A stretch of DNA of 51,011 nt from CAZSWR01 sp964610885 (lineage in GTDB: Bacteria; Bacteroidota; Ignavibacteria; Kapaibacteriales; UBA2268). Positions 23,794 through 31,980 of this stretch are shown here, piece after piece (position 1 is the stretch's first letter; the number at the start of each line of letters is the position of its first letter). The stretch spans positions 1 through 51,011 of the forward strand of contig CAZSWR010000014.1 in assembly GCA_964610885.1 (NCBI GenBank). Direction: 5' to 3'. Below the pieces are notes generated by a model. That model did not search any database and was not told the DNA's origin. It saw only the letters and a list, made by a program, of their open reading frames with translations. A program made the translations under genes and the position numbers.

Positions 23794-25497
23794 TTATTTC
23801 CCCTGATTGTTTTGTTTCATTTTTTCAATTTCTGCCTTCAATGCTTGGTTTTCCTTTTTCATTTCGATCATGTAGAGCGTGAGTTCTTCCACTTTTTTTA
23901 GTAGTGTGGATTGCATTTCCGAAACGCTTATTCCGTTTGCTGTTACTTCGGCTGTTGTTGGTACGCCGGGCAGGTGTTTGTTTTCCTTGATGAACCCGTC
24001 AAGCTCGTCCAAAGGTGTCAACTCGTAGGAAGGGTCAAAAACATAATCTGCCCAATTTGTCATCGTAACTCTGATCTCTTTCGCGAGGATGATACCATCA
24101 ACGGATAGTTTTGAGGCAAACCCCGGGGCAACAGCGATATCAAATGAATTTCCTTCGTTACCAATAATAACGTTTCCTTTGATTTGAAGTTTCGCATTCG
24201 GCGTCGTTGTTCCAATGCCAATGTTCCCATCGTTCCTAACGAACATCATGCTCGTGCCTGAGTAGTTCATCACGTTAAGTGCGGATTTCGTGTTGTCGTT
24301 GGAAGCGCCGTGGATGACGAAGCGCGATTGAGGATCGGGGTGGCAGATGCCGACGTTGCCGTTCGCGCCCAATCGAATACCTTTATGGTTCTCCTGCATG
24401 TAGAAATTCTTGTAAACCTCTGCGCCCGCTGCTTGCTTATCGACCTCGATAAAGGCACCATTAGCATCGGCGCCGATTTGCATTGAAGCGATATCGCCTG
24501 AGTAGTTCACTCTCTGGGATCCATTCCAATAACTGTTGAATCCAAGAATTTTGTTTGCTCCGTCGTGGAAGTTGATCATGGAGCCGACTTGGAAGATGTC
24601 TTTCGGGTCTGAATTATTAATACTGACTCTGCCGTCGTCACGGACGTAGAGCGAAGTGCCACCCTTCCAATTTCCGGCCTGCAATGAATACGTTTGATTG
24701 TCGTTGCCAAGTCCCCTGATTGTTGTCCTTGTGTTTGAATACGGCCAGCTGCCAAGACCGATGGCCACGCGGTCATCAGATACGGGGTTCACTACAATTC
24801 CTTTGAAAGCACCCCATTGCGCCCCGCCTTCCCATTCTTTTACCTCGTCATTAGCAAGTCCTTTGCAATAGGAAACGAGCTTTACAGTGCCTTGGTAATC
24901 GAAAAGCAGTCCTTGTGTATAGCCTTCATTGATCCGCTTGAAGGCATTAGTTGCGTCTTTAAAAAGATTGTATCCCACGAAATCTTCGTTGGCTCCGTCG
25001 TGGAATGTAAGTCTATTTCCAATTTGGAGTAGTTCTCGCGGGTTGGAGTTTGCGATTCCAACGTGCCCTATATTCAGAATTGTCATTCTTTCGATGTCAT
25101 TGTTTGCTTCGGGTGGAGTTGTACCAAATATGATCCGCCCCTCGGGGTCGCGGTTGGAAATGACAATATTATTCGTAAAATCTTTATTGGGGTCAAATTT
25201 GTTGGCCAGAAGGAAATCGTAGCTTGTTGTAAGTGTTGAAAATAGGTTGTAGTTCGTACCCTGGCACAAATGTAACAGCCCGCCTATGGGTATATCCTCC
25301 GTAGAGAAGAACAGTGTGGGTTGCTGGTTGCACCCTTGGCTGCCATTGATTTGTAGTGAGAATTGTGGCGAAGTAGTATGAATTCCAATATTGCCGATTC
25401 CGTTTAATGAATTTTGGCACTGTCCCCAGGCCAAGCTCCCGGATAGGATTAAAAATGCGAATAGAACCAAACAGTTCTTAAGAATGCTGTTAACCAT
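23794..25497 (-). CDS. Secreted endosialidase-chaperone-like surface protein
   Basis: 567 aa. A signal peptide (CLVLFAFLILSGSLAWGQ) is followed by about five beta modules, each starting with a GxxGI...P motif (GNIGIHTTSPQF, HVGIANSNPRELLQIG, RVSINNSDPKDIFQVG, NVGICHPDPQSRF, NIGIGTTTPNAKLQIKG), two of which continue into F-H-D-G-A-N. The C-terminus has WADYVFDPSYELTPLDEL, ENKHLPGVPTTAEV and a coiled coil (ELTLYMIEMKKENQALKAE), the endosialidase-chaperone (peptidase S74-like) region common in Bacteroidota secreted proteins. In phage tail spikes such regions guide trimer folding; some are cleaved off. Here a trimeric surface fibre is plausible but not proven. It is the first gene of a three-gene operon. 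Confidence 0.85.
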   Translation of the reverse strand: MVNSILKNCLVLFAFLILSGSLAWGQCQNSLNGIGNIGIHTTSPQFSLQINGSQGCNQQPTLFFSTEDIPIGGLLHLCQGTNYNLFSTLTTSYDFLLANKFDPNKDFTNNIVISNRDPEGRIIFGTTPPEANNDIERMTILNIGHVGIANSNPRELLQIGNRLTFHDGANEDFVGYNLFKDATNAFKRINEGYTQGLLFDYQGTVKLVSYCKGLANDEVKEWEGGAQWGAFKGIVVNPVSDDRVAIGLGSWPYSNTRTTIRGLGNDNQTYSLQAGNWKGGTSLYVRDDGRVSINNSDPKDIFQVGSMINFHDGANKILGFNSYWNGSQRVNYSGDIASMQIGADANGAFIEVDKQAAGAEVYKNFYMQENHKGIRLGANGNVGICHPDPQSRFVIHGASNDNTKSALNVMNYSGTSMMFVRNDGNIGIGTTTPNAKLQIKGNVIIGNEGNSFDIAVAPGFASKLSVDGIILAKEIRVTMTNWADYVFDPSYELTPLDELDGFIKENKHLPGVPTTAEVTANGISVSEMQSTLLKKVEELTLYMIEMKKENQALKAEIEKMKQNNQGK

Positions 25498-25528
25498 AAA
25501 ATCTCCTGCAAATAATTAATATATTATT

Positions 25529-25542
25529 CCGCTACGAAGCGG
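25529..25542. repeat. CCGCTACGAAGCGG hairpin
   Basis: A short palindromic hairpin in the leader of the surface operon. It resembles the ACCGCGTAGCGGTTGTT palindromes of 38.8-42.1 kb but with a slightly different centre. Confidence 0.5.
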
Positions 25543-25598
25543 TTTCAGAAAATCAATATTTAAGAATAATTCAAAATACAAAAAATATAAAATCTATA

Positions 25599-25606
25599 CA
25601 AATATA
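25599..25606 (-). promoter_or_regulatory. Candidate -7 element of the surface-protein operon
   Basis: On the minus strand TATATTTG matches the TAnnTTTG consensus, about 100 bases before the start of the gene at 23794. No clear -33 TTTG was found, so support is partial. Confidence 0.35.
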
Positions 25607-25942
25607 TTTTTAAATAATCAGTGAATACTTGTAAGTATATTGTCATATCGTGCAATATATTCCACAGTATGGGCTGAATTCGGCCTCCCCAAAGAAATAT
25701 CGATCAATATGTTGCCGTACTTTGTTCCACAAGCCACAATTCGAACGTTAACGCGCCTCGTATCGGTTTTATCTCGGGCGGGTCTCGCGCCCCGTGCGCA
25801 CAAATCTGATCAAGCTAATGGACGCTATGCCCCCCGCTTTTTTTTCACGCCACAATAAAAGTATGTTAATATTTAATGTAAATCTGCTATTTTTGTAAAT
25901 TGTAGTGATTGATATTTATTAGAGATAAATTGAGAATTATAT

Positions 25943-26965
25943 ATGGCTATTAGATTGTTTTCCAACGACGTAGCTATCGATCTCGGCACGGCGAACACTT
26001 TGATTTGGATGAAGGGTAAAGGGATCGTACTCAACGAGCCGTCCATAGTTGCTTTCGATAGAACCAACAAGCACATCATCGCCATCGGCCACGAAGCCCA
26101 GGCCATGGTCGGCAAAACGCACCGCGACATCAAGATCATCCGCCCGATGCGCGACGGCGCTATAGCCGATTTCGAGATCACCGAGGGCATGCTCCGCTCG
26201 TTCATCCGCAAGGTCTCGCTCAGCTGGCAGCCGGCTCGGCGCATCGTCGTCAGCGTCCCTTCGGGCATCACCGAAGTGGAAAAACGTGCCGTCCGGGACA
26301 GTTGCGAACACGCCGGAGCCAAGGAAGTGCACCTGATAGCCGAACCGATGGCCGGCGCTATCGGCGTGGGCATGAACGTTTTCGAACCGGTTGGCAACGT
26401 CATCGTCGATATTGGCGGCGGCACCACCGAGATCGCCGTTATCGCCCTCTCGGGCATCGTTAGCGACGAATCCATTCGCATCGCAGGCGACGAAATGACC
26501 AGTGCCATCATACAATATTTCAAACGCAGCCACAACATACTGATCGGCGACCGCACCGGCGAAATCATCAAATGCCAGGTCGGATCGGCCGTCCCCTTGG
26601 ACGAAGAACTTGAAATCGAAGTCAAGGGCCGCGACCTCGTGCTCGGCATTCCGCGCCGCATCCAGGTCAGCTCCCAAGACATTCGCGAAGCCCTCGCCGA
26701 ACCGGTCAACGCAATTGTGGATGCCGTTATGTCCCTTCTGGAGCGCACTCCGCCCGAGCTTTCGGCCGATATTTACGACCGCGGAATCGTGCTGTCCGGC
26801 GGCGGCGCGCTGCTCAAAGGGCTTGACGAACGCTTGCGCCGCGAAACCAGCCTGCCCGTCCACGTTTCGGACGATCCGCTCACGGCAGTTGTCCGTGGCG
26901 TCGGCAAGGTGATGGAGAACCTGAACGAATATTCATCAGTTTTGATAAAGAGCACACGTTATTAA
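25943..26965 (+). CDS. mreB: Rod-shape determining protein MreB
   Basis: 340-aa bacterial actin. Nucleotide-binding blocks are intact: VAIDLGTANTLIWMKGKGIV (phosphate 1), GGGTTEIAVI (phosphate 2) and VLSGGGALLKGLDERL (adenosine). The N-terminal amphipathic segment (AIRLFS) is short, as in other Bacteroidota. MreB filaments steer the cell-wall elongation machinery at the inner membrane. It leads an mreB-mreC-mreD cluster on the plus strand with gaps of 82 and 2 bases. A weak ribosome site precedes ATG 25943. Confidence 0.97.
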   Translation: MAIRLFSNDVAIDLGTANTLIWMKGKGIVLNEPSIVAFDRTNKHIIAIGHEAQAMVGKTHRDIKIIRPMRDGAIADFEITEGMLRSFIRKVSLSWQPARRIVVSVPSGITEVEKRAVRDSCEHAGAKEVHLIAEPMAGAIGVGMNVFEPVGNVIVDIGGGTTEIAVIALSGIVSDESIRIAGDEMTSAIIQYFKRSHNILIGDRTGEIIKCQVGSAVPLDEELEIEVKGRDLVLGIPRRIQVSSQDIREALAEPVNAIVDAVMSLLERTPPELSADIYDRGIVLSGGGALLKGLDERLRRETSLPVHVSDDPLTAVVRGVGKVMENLNEYSSVLIKSTRY

Positions 26966-27047
26966 TTGAATCTGCGCTCGGGGCCGAGCCGTCTTTGTTC
27001 GCTAAAAGCGGATTATTATATTTTGGACATGTAGAAGAGCCGCGCTT

Positions 27048-27902
27048 ATGTTGCAGAAAATCATAGATTTCGTTCTGAAATTCAAGGACTACATCACTTT
27101 TGTAGCCCTTGTGGTTATCAGCCTTTCGTTGATTTCGCTCAACTACACGCCCCAGATGGGCGGCTTCCGCACGGCCGTCGTGGGCACCATCGGTTGGATG
27201 CAGAACATGTTTTCATGGATTCCCAACCCCGTGGCGCTCAAAAACGAAAACCAAGCCCTACGCGAGCTGAACCTTTCGCTTTCGAGCGAGGTTACCCGAA
27301 TGCGCAACGCACTCATCGAAAACGACAGGCTCCGCCAACTCGCCGATTTCCGTAAGAATTACAAAGTCAATTACATCCCATGCGAAGTCGTCGGGCGCAT
27401 CACAGTCGAGATGCGCAACTACGTTACGCTGAACAAAGGGCGCTCCAGCGGGTTGCGCGAAGGCATGGCCGTGCGAAATGACGCCGGATTGGTCGGTTTG
27501 GTTACGTCGCTGAGCGACCATTATTCGCTCGTGGAGACGATATTGAACCGCAACGTCAGGATCGCCGGCAAAGACCAACGCAACGGCTATGGCGGCGTTA
27601 TCGTTTGGGACGGTAGCGAAAACTTCCTGATGAAAAACATCCCGAAATCGTACGACTTCCAGGCCGGCGACATTGTCATCACAAGCGACGCCTCCAGCCG
27701 CTATCCCGAAGATATTCCCGTCGGGCAGGTGGTCAGCTCCACCGAAGAGGCCGGCGATTTGTTTATGAAAGTGGTAGTCCGCCCGATGGTGAATTTCTCC
27801 ACTTTGGAACAGGTTTTCGTCCTCACAGAATTGCCCGACCCCGAACGGCTCGAACTTATTAAAGATTTCGAGAATAAAGTTAAAACTACAAAGAAGAAAT
27901 AA
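27048..27902 (+). CDS. mreC: Cell-shape protein MreC
   Basis: 284 aa with one N-terminal membrane helix (about residues 15-33, ITFVALVVISLSLISLNY), a periplasmic coiled coil (about 64-105, KNENQALRELNLSLSSEV) and the two-lobed beta domain typical of MreC (CEVVGRITVEMRNYVTLNKG, MAVRNDAGLVGLV, IPVGQVVSS). MreC links MreB filaments to the periplasmic synthases. Compared with many homologues it lacks a long C-terminal tail. It lies 82 bases after mreB and stops two bases before mreD starts. ATG 27048 gives a sensible N-terminus. Confidence 0.93.
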   Translation: MLQKIIDFVLKFKDYITFVALVVISLSLISLNYTPQMGGFRTAVVGTIGWMQNMFSWIPNPVALKNENQALRELNLSLSSEVTRMRNALIENDRLRQLADFRKNYKVNYIPCEVVGRITVEMRNYVTLNKGRSSGLREGMAVRNDAGLVGLVTSLSDHYSLVETILNRNVRIAGKDQRNGYGGVIVWDGSENFLMKNIPKSYDFQAGDIVITSDASSRYPEDIPVGQVVSSTEEAGDLFMKVVVRPMVNFSTLEQVFVLTELPDPERLELIKDFENKVKTTKKK

Positions 27903-27904
27903 AT

Positions 27905-28438
27905 ATGAACTTCGAGATCGAAAGCAAAGACTTTTTCAAGAATCCAACCATTCGCTATGCCAGCTATGGCATCGCTGCGTTGATTATTTCGCTCATACAC
28001 CTCGTTTTCTTGAAGTTCATCAGCGTCGAAGGGCTGACGCCGGATATCCTTTTGATCTTTTGCGTATGGGTCGCGCTGCGCGAAGGCCAATTCGTGGGTA
28101 TGTTCGCCGGATTCGCCTGCGGGATTCTCTTCGACATCATCACGCAAGACGTAATCGGCACGAACGCACTTTCGAAGACCTTGGTGGCATTTTCTGCCTG
28201 CTGGTTCTACAAGCGCGACACGCTCGACCAGATACTTTCGACCTATAAGTTCCTCGTTATTGTCCTGTGCACTTCGCTCCTGCACAATTTGGTGTACTAT
28301 TTCTTCTATATCAAGCTGAGCGAACTGTCTTTCCTCCCGTTTTTCCTGAAATATGGCATCGCAATTTCGCTCTACACCACTGTGTTTGCCGTTATCGTTA
28401 TGCTGGCCCATATACCGTCGCGGCGCATAAAAGTATAA
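27905..28438 (+). CDS. mreD: Cell-shape membrane protein MreD
   Basis: 177 aa with several membrane helices (ASYGIAALIISLIHLVFLKF near 18-37, ILLIFCVWVALREG near 50, FAGFACGILFDIITQ near 69, LVIVLCTSLLHNLVYYFFY, ISLYTTVFAVIVMLAHI). Family-typical residues include the GxxFD pair (GILFDIITQDVIGTNAL). It belongs to the mreBCD elongation complex and is probably co-translated with mreC, two bases away. The PBP2 and RodA genes that often follow are absent; the next gene faces the other way. Confidence 0.88.
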   Translation: MNFEIESKDFFKNPTIRYASYGIAALIISLIHLVFLKFISVEGLTPDILLIFCVWVALREGQFVGMFAGFACGILFDIITQDVIGTNALSKTLVAFSACWFYKRDTLDQILSTYKFLVIVLCTSLLHNLVYYFFYIKLSELSFLPFFLKYGIAISLYTTVFAVIVMLAHIPSRRIKV

Positions 28439-28561
28439 TACTTCCAGGCTCTTACTAAAAATTCCTTTCATGGTGCATGGACTTCACGATCTGTTCGCCC
28501 TTTGGGAATACTGGACTGTTCGCACTCAATACGCTATCCAATCAACATCTTTTCTATTACG

Positions 28562-28607
28562 TAAAAAAAAATCGTACAACGCGACCCGTGGGCCGGAAGT
28601 ACGATTT
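28562..28607 (-). terminator. Rho-independent terminator of the Nfu gene
   Basis: AAATCGTAC (28569-28577) pairs with GTACGATTT (28599-28607), and on the minus strand a run of eight to nine Ts follows the stem. It lies 37 bases after the stop of the gene at 28645 and may also serve mreD from the other side. Confidence 0.85.
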
Positions 28608-28644
28608 GCAAAATGTGCGAAGCAACGTTGTTGCTTTGTTTGGT

Positions 28645-28890
28645 TTAGTAGGCTAATTTGACCTCTTTGACGTCGGGGAGTTTCATCTTCAAAATACGTT
28701 CCACTCCTTGTTTCAGCGTCATTGCTGCACCGGGGCAACCTGCGCAAGCGCCGGCGAGTTGCACATAGACAATTCCGTCCTCGACACTTTTGAGTTTAAT
28801 CTGGCCGCCATCGGCCTCGATGTATGGGCGAATATCTTTTTCAATAATTGAGCTTACGCTCTGGAACAGGTTTTCATCATTTGTCGGCAT
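28645..28890 (-). CDS. NifU C-terminal-domain (Nfu) iron-sulfur carrier
   Basis: 81 aa, a stand-alone Nfu domain. The motif CAGCPGA (CxxC) that carries the labile cluster is intact, with IRPYIEADGGQIKLKSVEDG before it and TLKQGVERILKMKLPDVKEV after it. Nfu proteins hold or hand over an Fe-S cluster to target proteins in the cytoplasm. GGAGAAATCAG before ATG 28890 gives a good ribosome site. It is monocistronic with its own terminator. The large activase at 31981 is an Fe-S family but is not linked to it by operon. Confidence 0.93.
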   Translation of the reverse strand: MPTNDENLFQSVSSIIEKDIRPYIEADGGQIKLKSVEDGIVYVQLAGACAGCPGAAMTLKQGVERILKMKLPDVKEVKLAY

Positions 28891-29132
28891 CTGATTTCTC
28901 CGAAGTTATATTAATAATTAATAAAAATGTCCAATTCACACAACATTGATAGGAACGATTATTGTCCCTCGGTAATTGAACGTTTAACCGAGCTTAATAT
29001 TTTTATTAAAGGTTCCTTATTGCGGAATTTATAGATCCTGCCGCACATTGTGCCTGTGGTTGGATAATAGATTTTTTTAAACAAAGCGCTGAAGAAATGG
29101 TATTTCACTGCATGCTCCCTTCGCCACATTGC

Positions 29133-30551
29133 CTATTTCGCTATTACAAATTTCCCGCGAGTAGAGTAATTCCGAGACCTAATTTCAAAAAAGTAAACAC
29201 CACGGGCCAAACCTTCGGATGAAATTTGGAAACTATTCGGGCCTGGCGAAACGATTTTCGATTGCCGATCGGCGATGTTCCCCATTTCGTCAAACAAACG
29301 CAAGGAGTAGTCGCCGTGGTGCGGAGCCTCGAACGAAATTGTGGTGTGATTGATGAACGGATTCGGGTATGCCAAAGCAGCGCTGCCCGATTGCGACGGA
29401 TCTTCAGCATCTAATTGAAAATCCCGGAACTTCCAAATAGTATTTAACACGTTGACTTTGAAAGCTATATCTTCAATTCTTGTGCAGTTCCGCGGGCTTC
29501 GGACGAAGTTTGGGCTTCCAAAGGCATTGCCACCCGCAATCGAATCGGAAATCCAAGTGTCGCCTCCGTCGTACGTGTGGTACACGAAATAAGAACCGAA
29601 AACAATTCCTTCGCGCTCATTTACGAAATATATGGAATAAAGCGAATTCACCGCATCATGCTTGTCCATCTGCCGAAAGCAAGTTCGCCCGGCGTCCCTT
29701 GTCTTGAAAATTCTTTCGGTTCGGTTGGCAGTGCTGTCGATACTGCTCGTAACCGCGAACCAAGCAACCGAATCGTTAACAAAATACATAGACGATATCG
29801 AGTCGGGCAATTGCCTCCATTCCCAAGAGTCGCCGCGGTTTTCCGTAACAAGCAGATACGACCGAGTGGAATCCTGGCTGCGGACGAGGGCGTAACAGCG
29901 GTTTTTGCTCAAGCGCCGAACATCAGAAACGAAGAACCCAATGTTGTAGATGGTCATGCCCAAGTCTTGGCAAGTCGTGATAGTGTTTGTGCTGTCGTCG
30001 ATAAAGGAAAAATACAGAAGGTTCCACCCGACACCGAACTCGGCGTTGTTCATTGAAAGACCGTAAGCCGTGTTTATTTTGTTGCCATACTGGTTAATCC
30101 ATGGGCGAATATTCCAAGATTTGCCGCCATCGGTAGTCCTGGCGAACAGATGCGGGAATGAATCGGACTCATAATTGTACAGCCTCATCAAAATATTCAG
30201 GCTATCGGCCACGCACATCTGGGCGCACAAGTATGGCTGGTTTAGCGTGGAGATGGCCGTATCGCCAAGGCTTTCGAATATTTTTGAAAATGTATTCCCT
30301 CCGTCGTACGAAATGAAAGCGTATGACCTGAGGAATTGATTGTCAGGAAAAGGAAGCCCCGTATTGAAATATTCATTGGAAGTATATCCAATTATTTGAT
30401 TCGTAAAAATATCGAATACAACCATGCTTTCCTTCTGCTGATCGAGGAAATCCCATTTGCCCCAATAACCCTTGCCGTTGTATTCGCCTGGAACTGCCCC
30501 AAGGCTTGCTTGGCAAATCAAAAGCGCGAGTAGTATTATAGCTTTTTTCAT
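29133..30551 (-). CDS. Secreted Asp-box beta-propeller protein with T9SS sorting domain
   Basis: 472 aa. A signal peptide (IILLALLICQASLGAV) is followed by repeats with Asp-box motifs: SYDGGNTF (about 81-88), TTDGGKSW, TENRGDSW, TRDAGRTC and TYDGGDTW. Such boxes mark sialidase-like or Ycf48-like propellers. The C-terminus is a type A sorting domain (AYPNPFINHTTISFEAP, GLARGVYFFEIRSRNYS, GKFVIAK). It should be exported by the type IX system and displayed or released at the surface. The catalytic residues of true sialidases are not evident, so a structural or binding role is more likely. ATG 30551 is the only sensible start. No operon partner. Confidence 0.88.
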   Translation of the reverse strand: MKKAIILLALLICQASLGAVPGEYNGKGYWGKWDFLDQQKESMVVFDIFTNQIIGYTSNEYFNTGLPFPDNQFLRSYAFISYDGGNTFSKIFESLGDTAISTLNQPYLCAQMCVADSLNILMRLYNYESDSFPHLFARTTDGGKSWNIRPWINQYGNKINTAYGLSMNNAEFGVGWNLLYFSFIDDSTNTITTCQDLGMTIYNIGFFVSDVRRLSKNRCYALVRSQDSTRSYLLVTENRGDSWEWRQLPDSISSMYFVNDSVAWFAVTSSIDSTANRTERIFKTRDAGRTCFRQMDKHDAVNSLYSIYFVNEREGIVFGSYFVYHTYDGGDTWISDSIAGGNAFGSPNFVRSPRNCTRIEDIAFKVNVLNTIWKFRDFQLDAEDPSQSGSAALAYPNPFINHTTISFEAPHHGDYSLRLFDEMGNIADRQSKIVSPGPNSFQISSEGLARGVYFFEIRSRNYSTRGKFVIAK

Positions 30552-30697
30552 ATTGATAAATAATAATTAATTGACCGTTCTTAATTTCTTGTTCATTTGT
30601 TTCAAATAATGGGAAATATCACTACATTGAATATTAATAGACGAAGTTGTATCTCGAATTGTGCATTGCATCATCAATCTCCTTGAAAAAAGGAATA

Positions 30698-30727
30698 TTT
30701 GATAATCTTGATTTTATTCTTATATTG
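30698..30727 (+). promoter_or_regulatory. Candidate promoter of nhaA
   Basis: TTTG (30698-30701) and TATATTG (30721-30727) resemble the Bacteroidota -33 and -7 elements, 19 bases apart; the -7 box lacks one T. They stand 27 bases before the chosen start. Confidence 0.35.
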
Positions 30728-30754
30728 TCGAGATGTTACTTTATTAAATTGGAA

Positions 30755-31888
30755 ATGATGAAACTTGACAAATTATTCATAGAGTTCATTAACAGCGAAA
30801 AATCCGGGGGTATTATCCTTATTTTTTTTACTGCTGTTTCGCTTGCCCTCGCCAATTCACCAAAAGGTTCCGTATATATTGACTTTTGGCATACCCAGCT
30901 GTTTGGCCACTCGATTGTGCACTGGATTAATGACGGATTGATGGCCATATTTTTCCTGTTAATCGGGCTGGAATTGGAAAGAGAATTCTACATCGGCGAA
31001 CTATCTGATATGAAGAAGTCAGCATTGCCGATCGTTGCGGCCTTGGGCGGTATGATGGTTCCGGCGGGCTTATATCTGTTGCTTAACTGGGGCAGCACTT
31101 CGCAGAGCGGCGCTGGAATCCCAATGGCAACTGATATTGCGTTCGCTATCGGAGTACTCTCAATTTTGGGCAACAGGGTTCCGTTCTCATTGAAAGTATT
31201 CTTGACGGCTCTTGCAGTTATCGACGATTTGGGGGCGATTGTGATAATTGCAGTTTTCTATACAAAAAGCCTTTCCATTACATACCTCTCCATTTCTTTG
31301 GGAATTTGGCTTCTTATAATCTGTTTGAACCGAATTGGCATCCGACGTTTGTCCATTTTTTTGATTCTCGGACTCGGGATGTGGTATTCCATGCTTTTGT
31401 CGGGTGTCCATTCCACTATAAGTGGTGTTTTACTCGCGTTCGCAATTCCATTTGCCGGCGGAGGTGATGCTTCCCCGTCGTACAGGCTTCAACATATCCT
31501 TCACAAACCTGTTGCTTATATAATATTACCTCTTTTCGCTGCGGCAAACACTGCAATCGCCTTAAATGGCGGTGTGCTTTCCGGCATCTTCGAATCGAGT
31601 AGTCTTGGCATTGCATTGGGGTTGCTGGCAGGAAAGCCCTTGGGAATTTTTCTCTTTTCGGTATTGGGCGTGCGAGCAGGACTTTGCCATTTGCCAGAAG
31701 GAATTAATCTGAAATACATCCTCGGTGTTGGATTCATTGGCGGCATCGGATTCACTATGTCCATTTTTATAACAATGCTTGCCTTCGACAACCAATCCTT
31801 GGTCGATGTATCGAAACTCGCAATACTAATCTCTTCGACTCTTGCCGGAACCCTTGGGTATATTTGGCTTTCGTGTACTACAAAATAA
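30755..31888 (+). CDS. nhaA: Na+/H+ antiporter NhaA
   Basis: 377 aa with about twelve membrane helices. The transport-site pair Asp-Asp is in ALAVIDDLGAI, and the discontinuous-helix region ATDIAFAIGVLSILGNRVP is intact, as are GLELEREFYIGEL and GFIGGIGFTMSIFITMLAF. NhaA exchanges two protons inward for one sodium outward and helps pH and salt tolerance. The frame is open from TTG 30647, but the family N-terminus (KLFIEFINSEKSGGIILI) fits ATG 30755 or 30758. Stops four bases into a gap before the convergent activase gene. Composition is more AT-rich than the plus-strand housekeeping genes. Confidence 0.95.
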   Translation: MMKLDKLFIEFINSEKSGGIILIFFTAVSLALANSPKGSVYIDFWHTQLFGHSIVHWINDGLMAIFFLLIGLELEREFYIGELSDMKKSALPIVAALGGMMVPAGLYLLLNWGSTSQSGAGIPMATDIAFAIGVLSILGNRVPFSLKVFLTALAVIDDLGAIVIIAVFYTKSLSITYLSISLGIWLLIICLNRIGIRRLSIFLILGLGMWYSMLLSGVHSTISGVLLAFAIPFAGGGDASPSYRLQHILHKPVAYIILPLFAAANTAIALNGGVLSGIFESSSLGIALGLLAGKPLGIFLFSVLGVRAGLCHLPEGINLKYILGVGFIGGIGFTMSIFITMLAFDNQSLVDVSKLAILISSTLAGTLGYIWLSCTTK

Positions 31889-31980
31889 GTATTAATCGCT
31901 AATCACAATCGCAAGCACAGCAGAATGGACAAATAATTGAATATTGCTATCATTGTCGCGGCAATCCCGCCCCCGATCGA

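Larger units (their letters stand above)
25498..25942. other. Divergent intergenic region between the surface operon and mreB
   Basis: AT-rich at both ends. It holds a possible -7 element for the minus-strand operon (25599-25606), a CCGCTACGAAGCGG hairpin in its leader (25529-25542) and, facing right, TATTTTTG at 25888-25895, which fits the -7 consensus for mreB but has no clear -33 partner. A more GC-rich stretch (about 25670-25850) gives open frames on both strands that look like chance. Confidence 0.5.

Noticed and set aside
25618..25858. Open frames on both strands in the gap before mreB
   Set aside because: Short, overlapping on opposite strands, no start signals and no motif.
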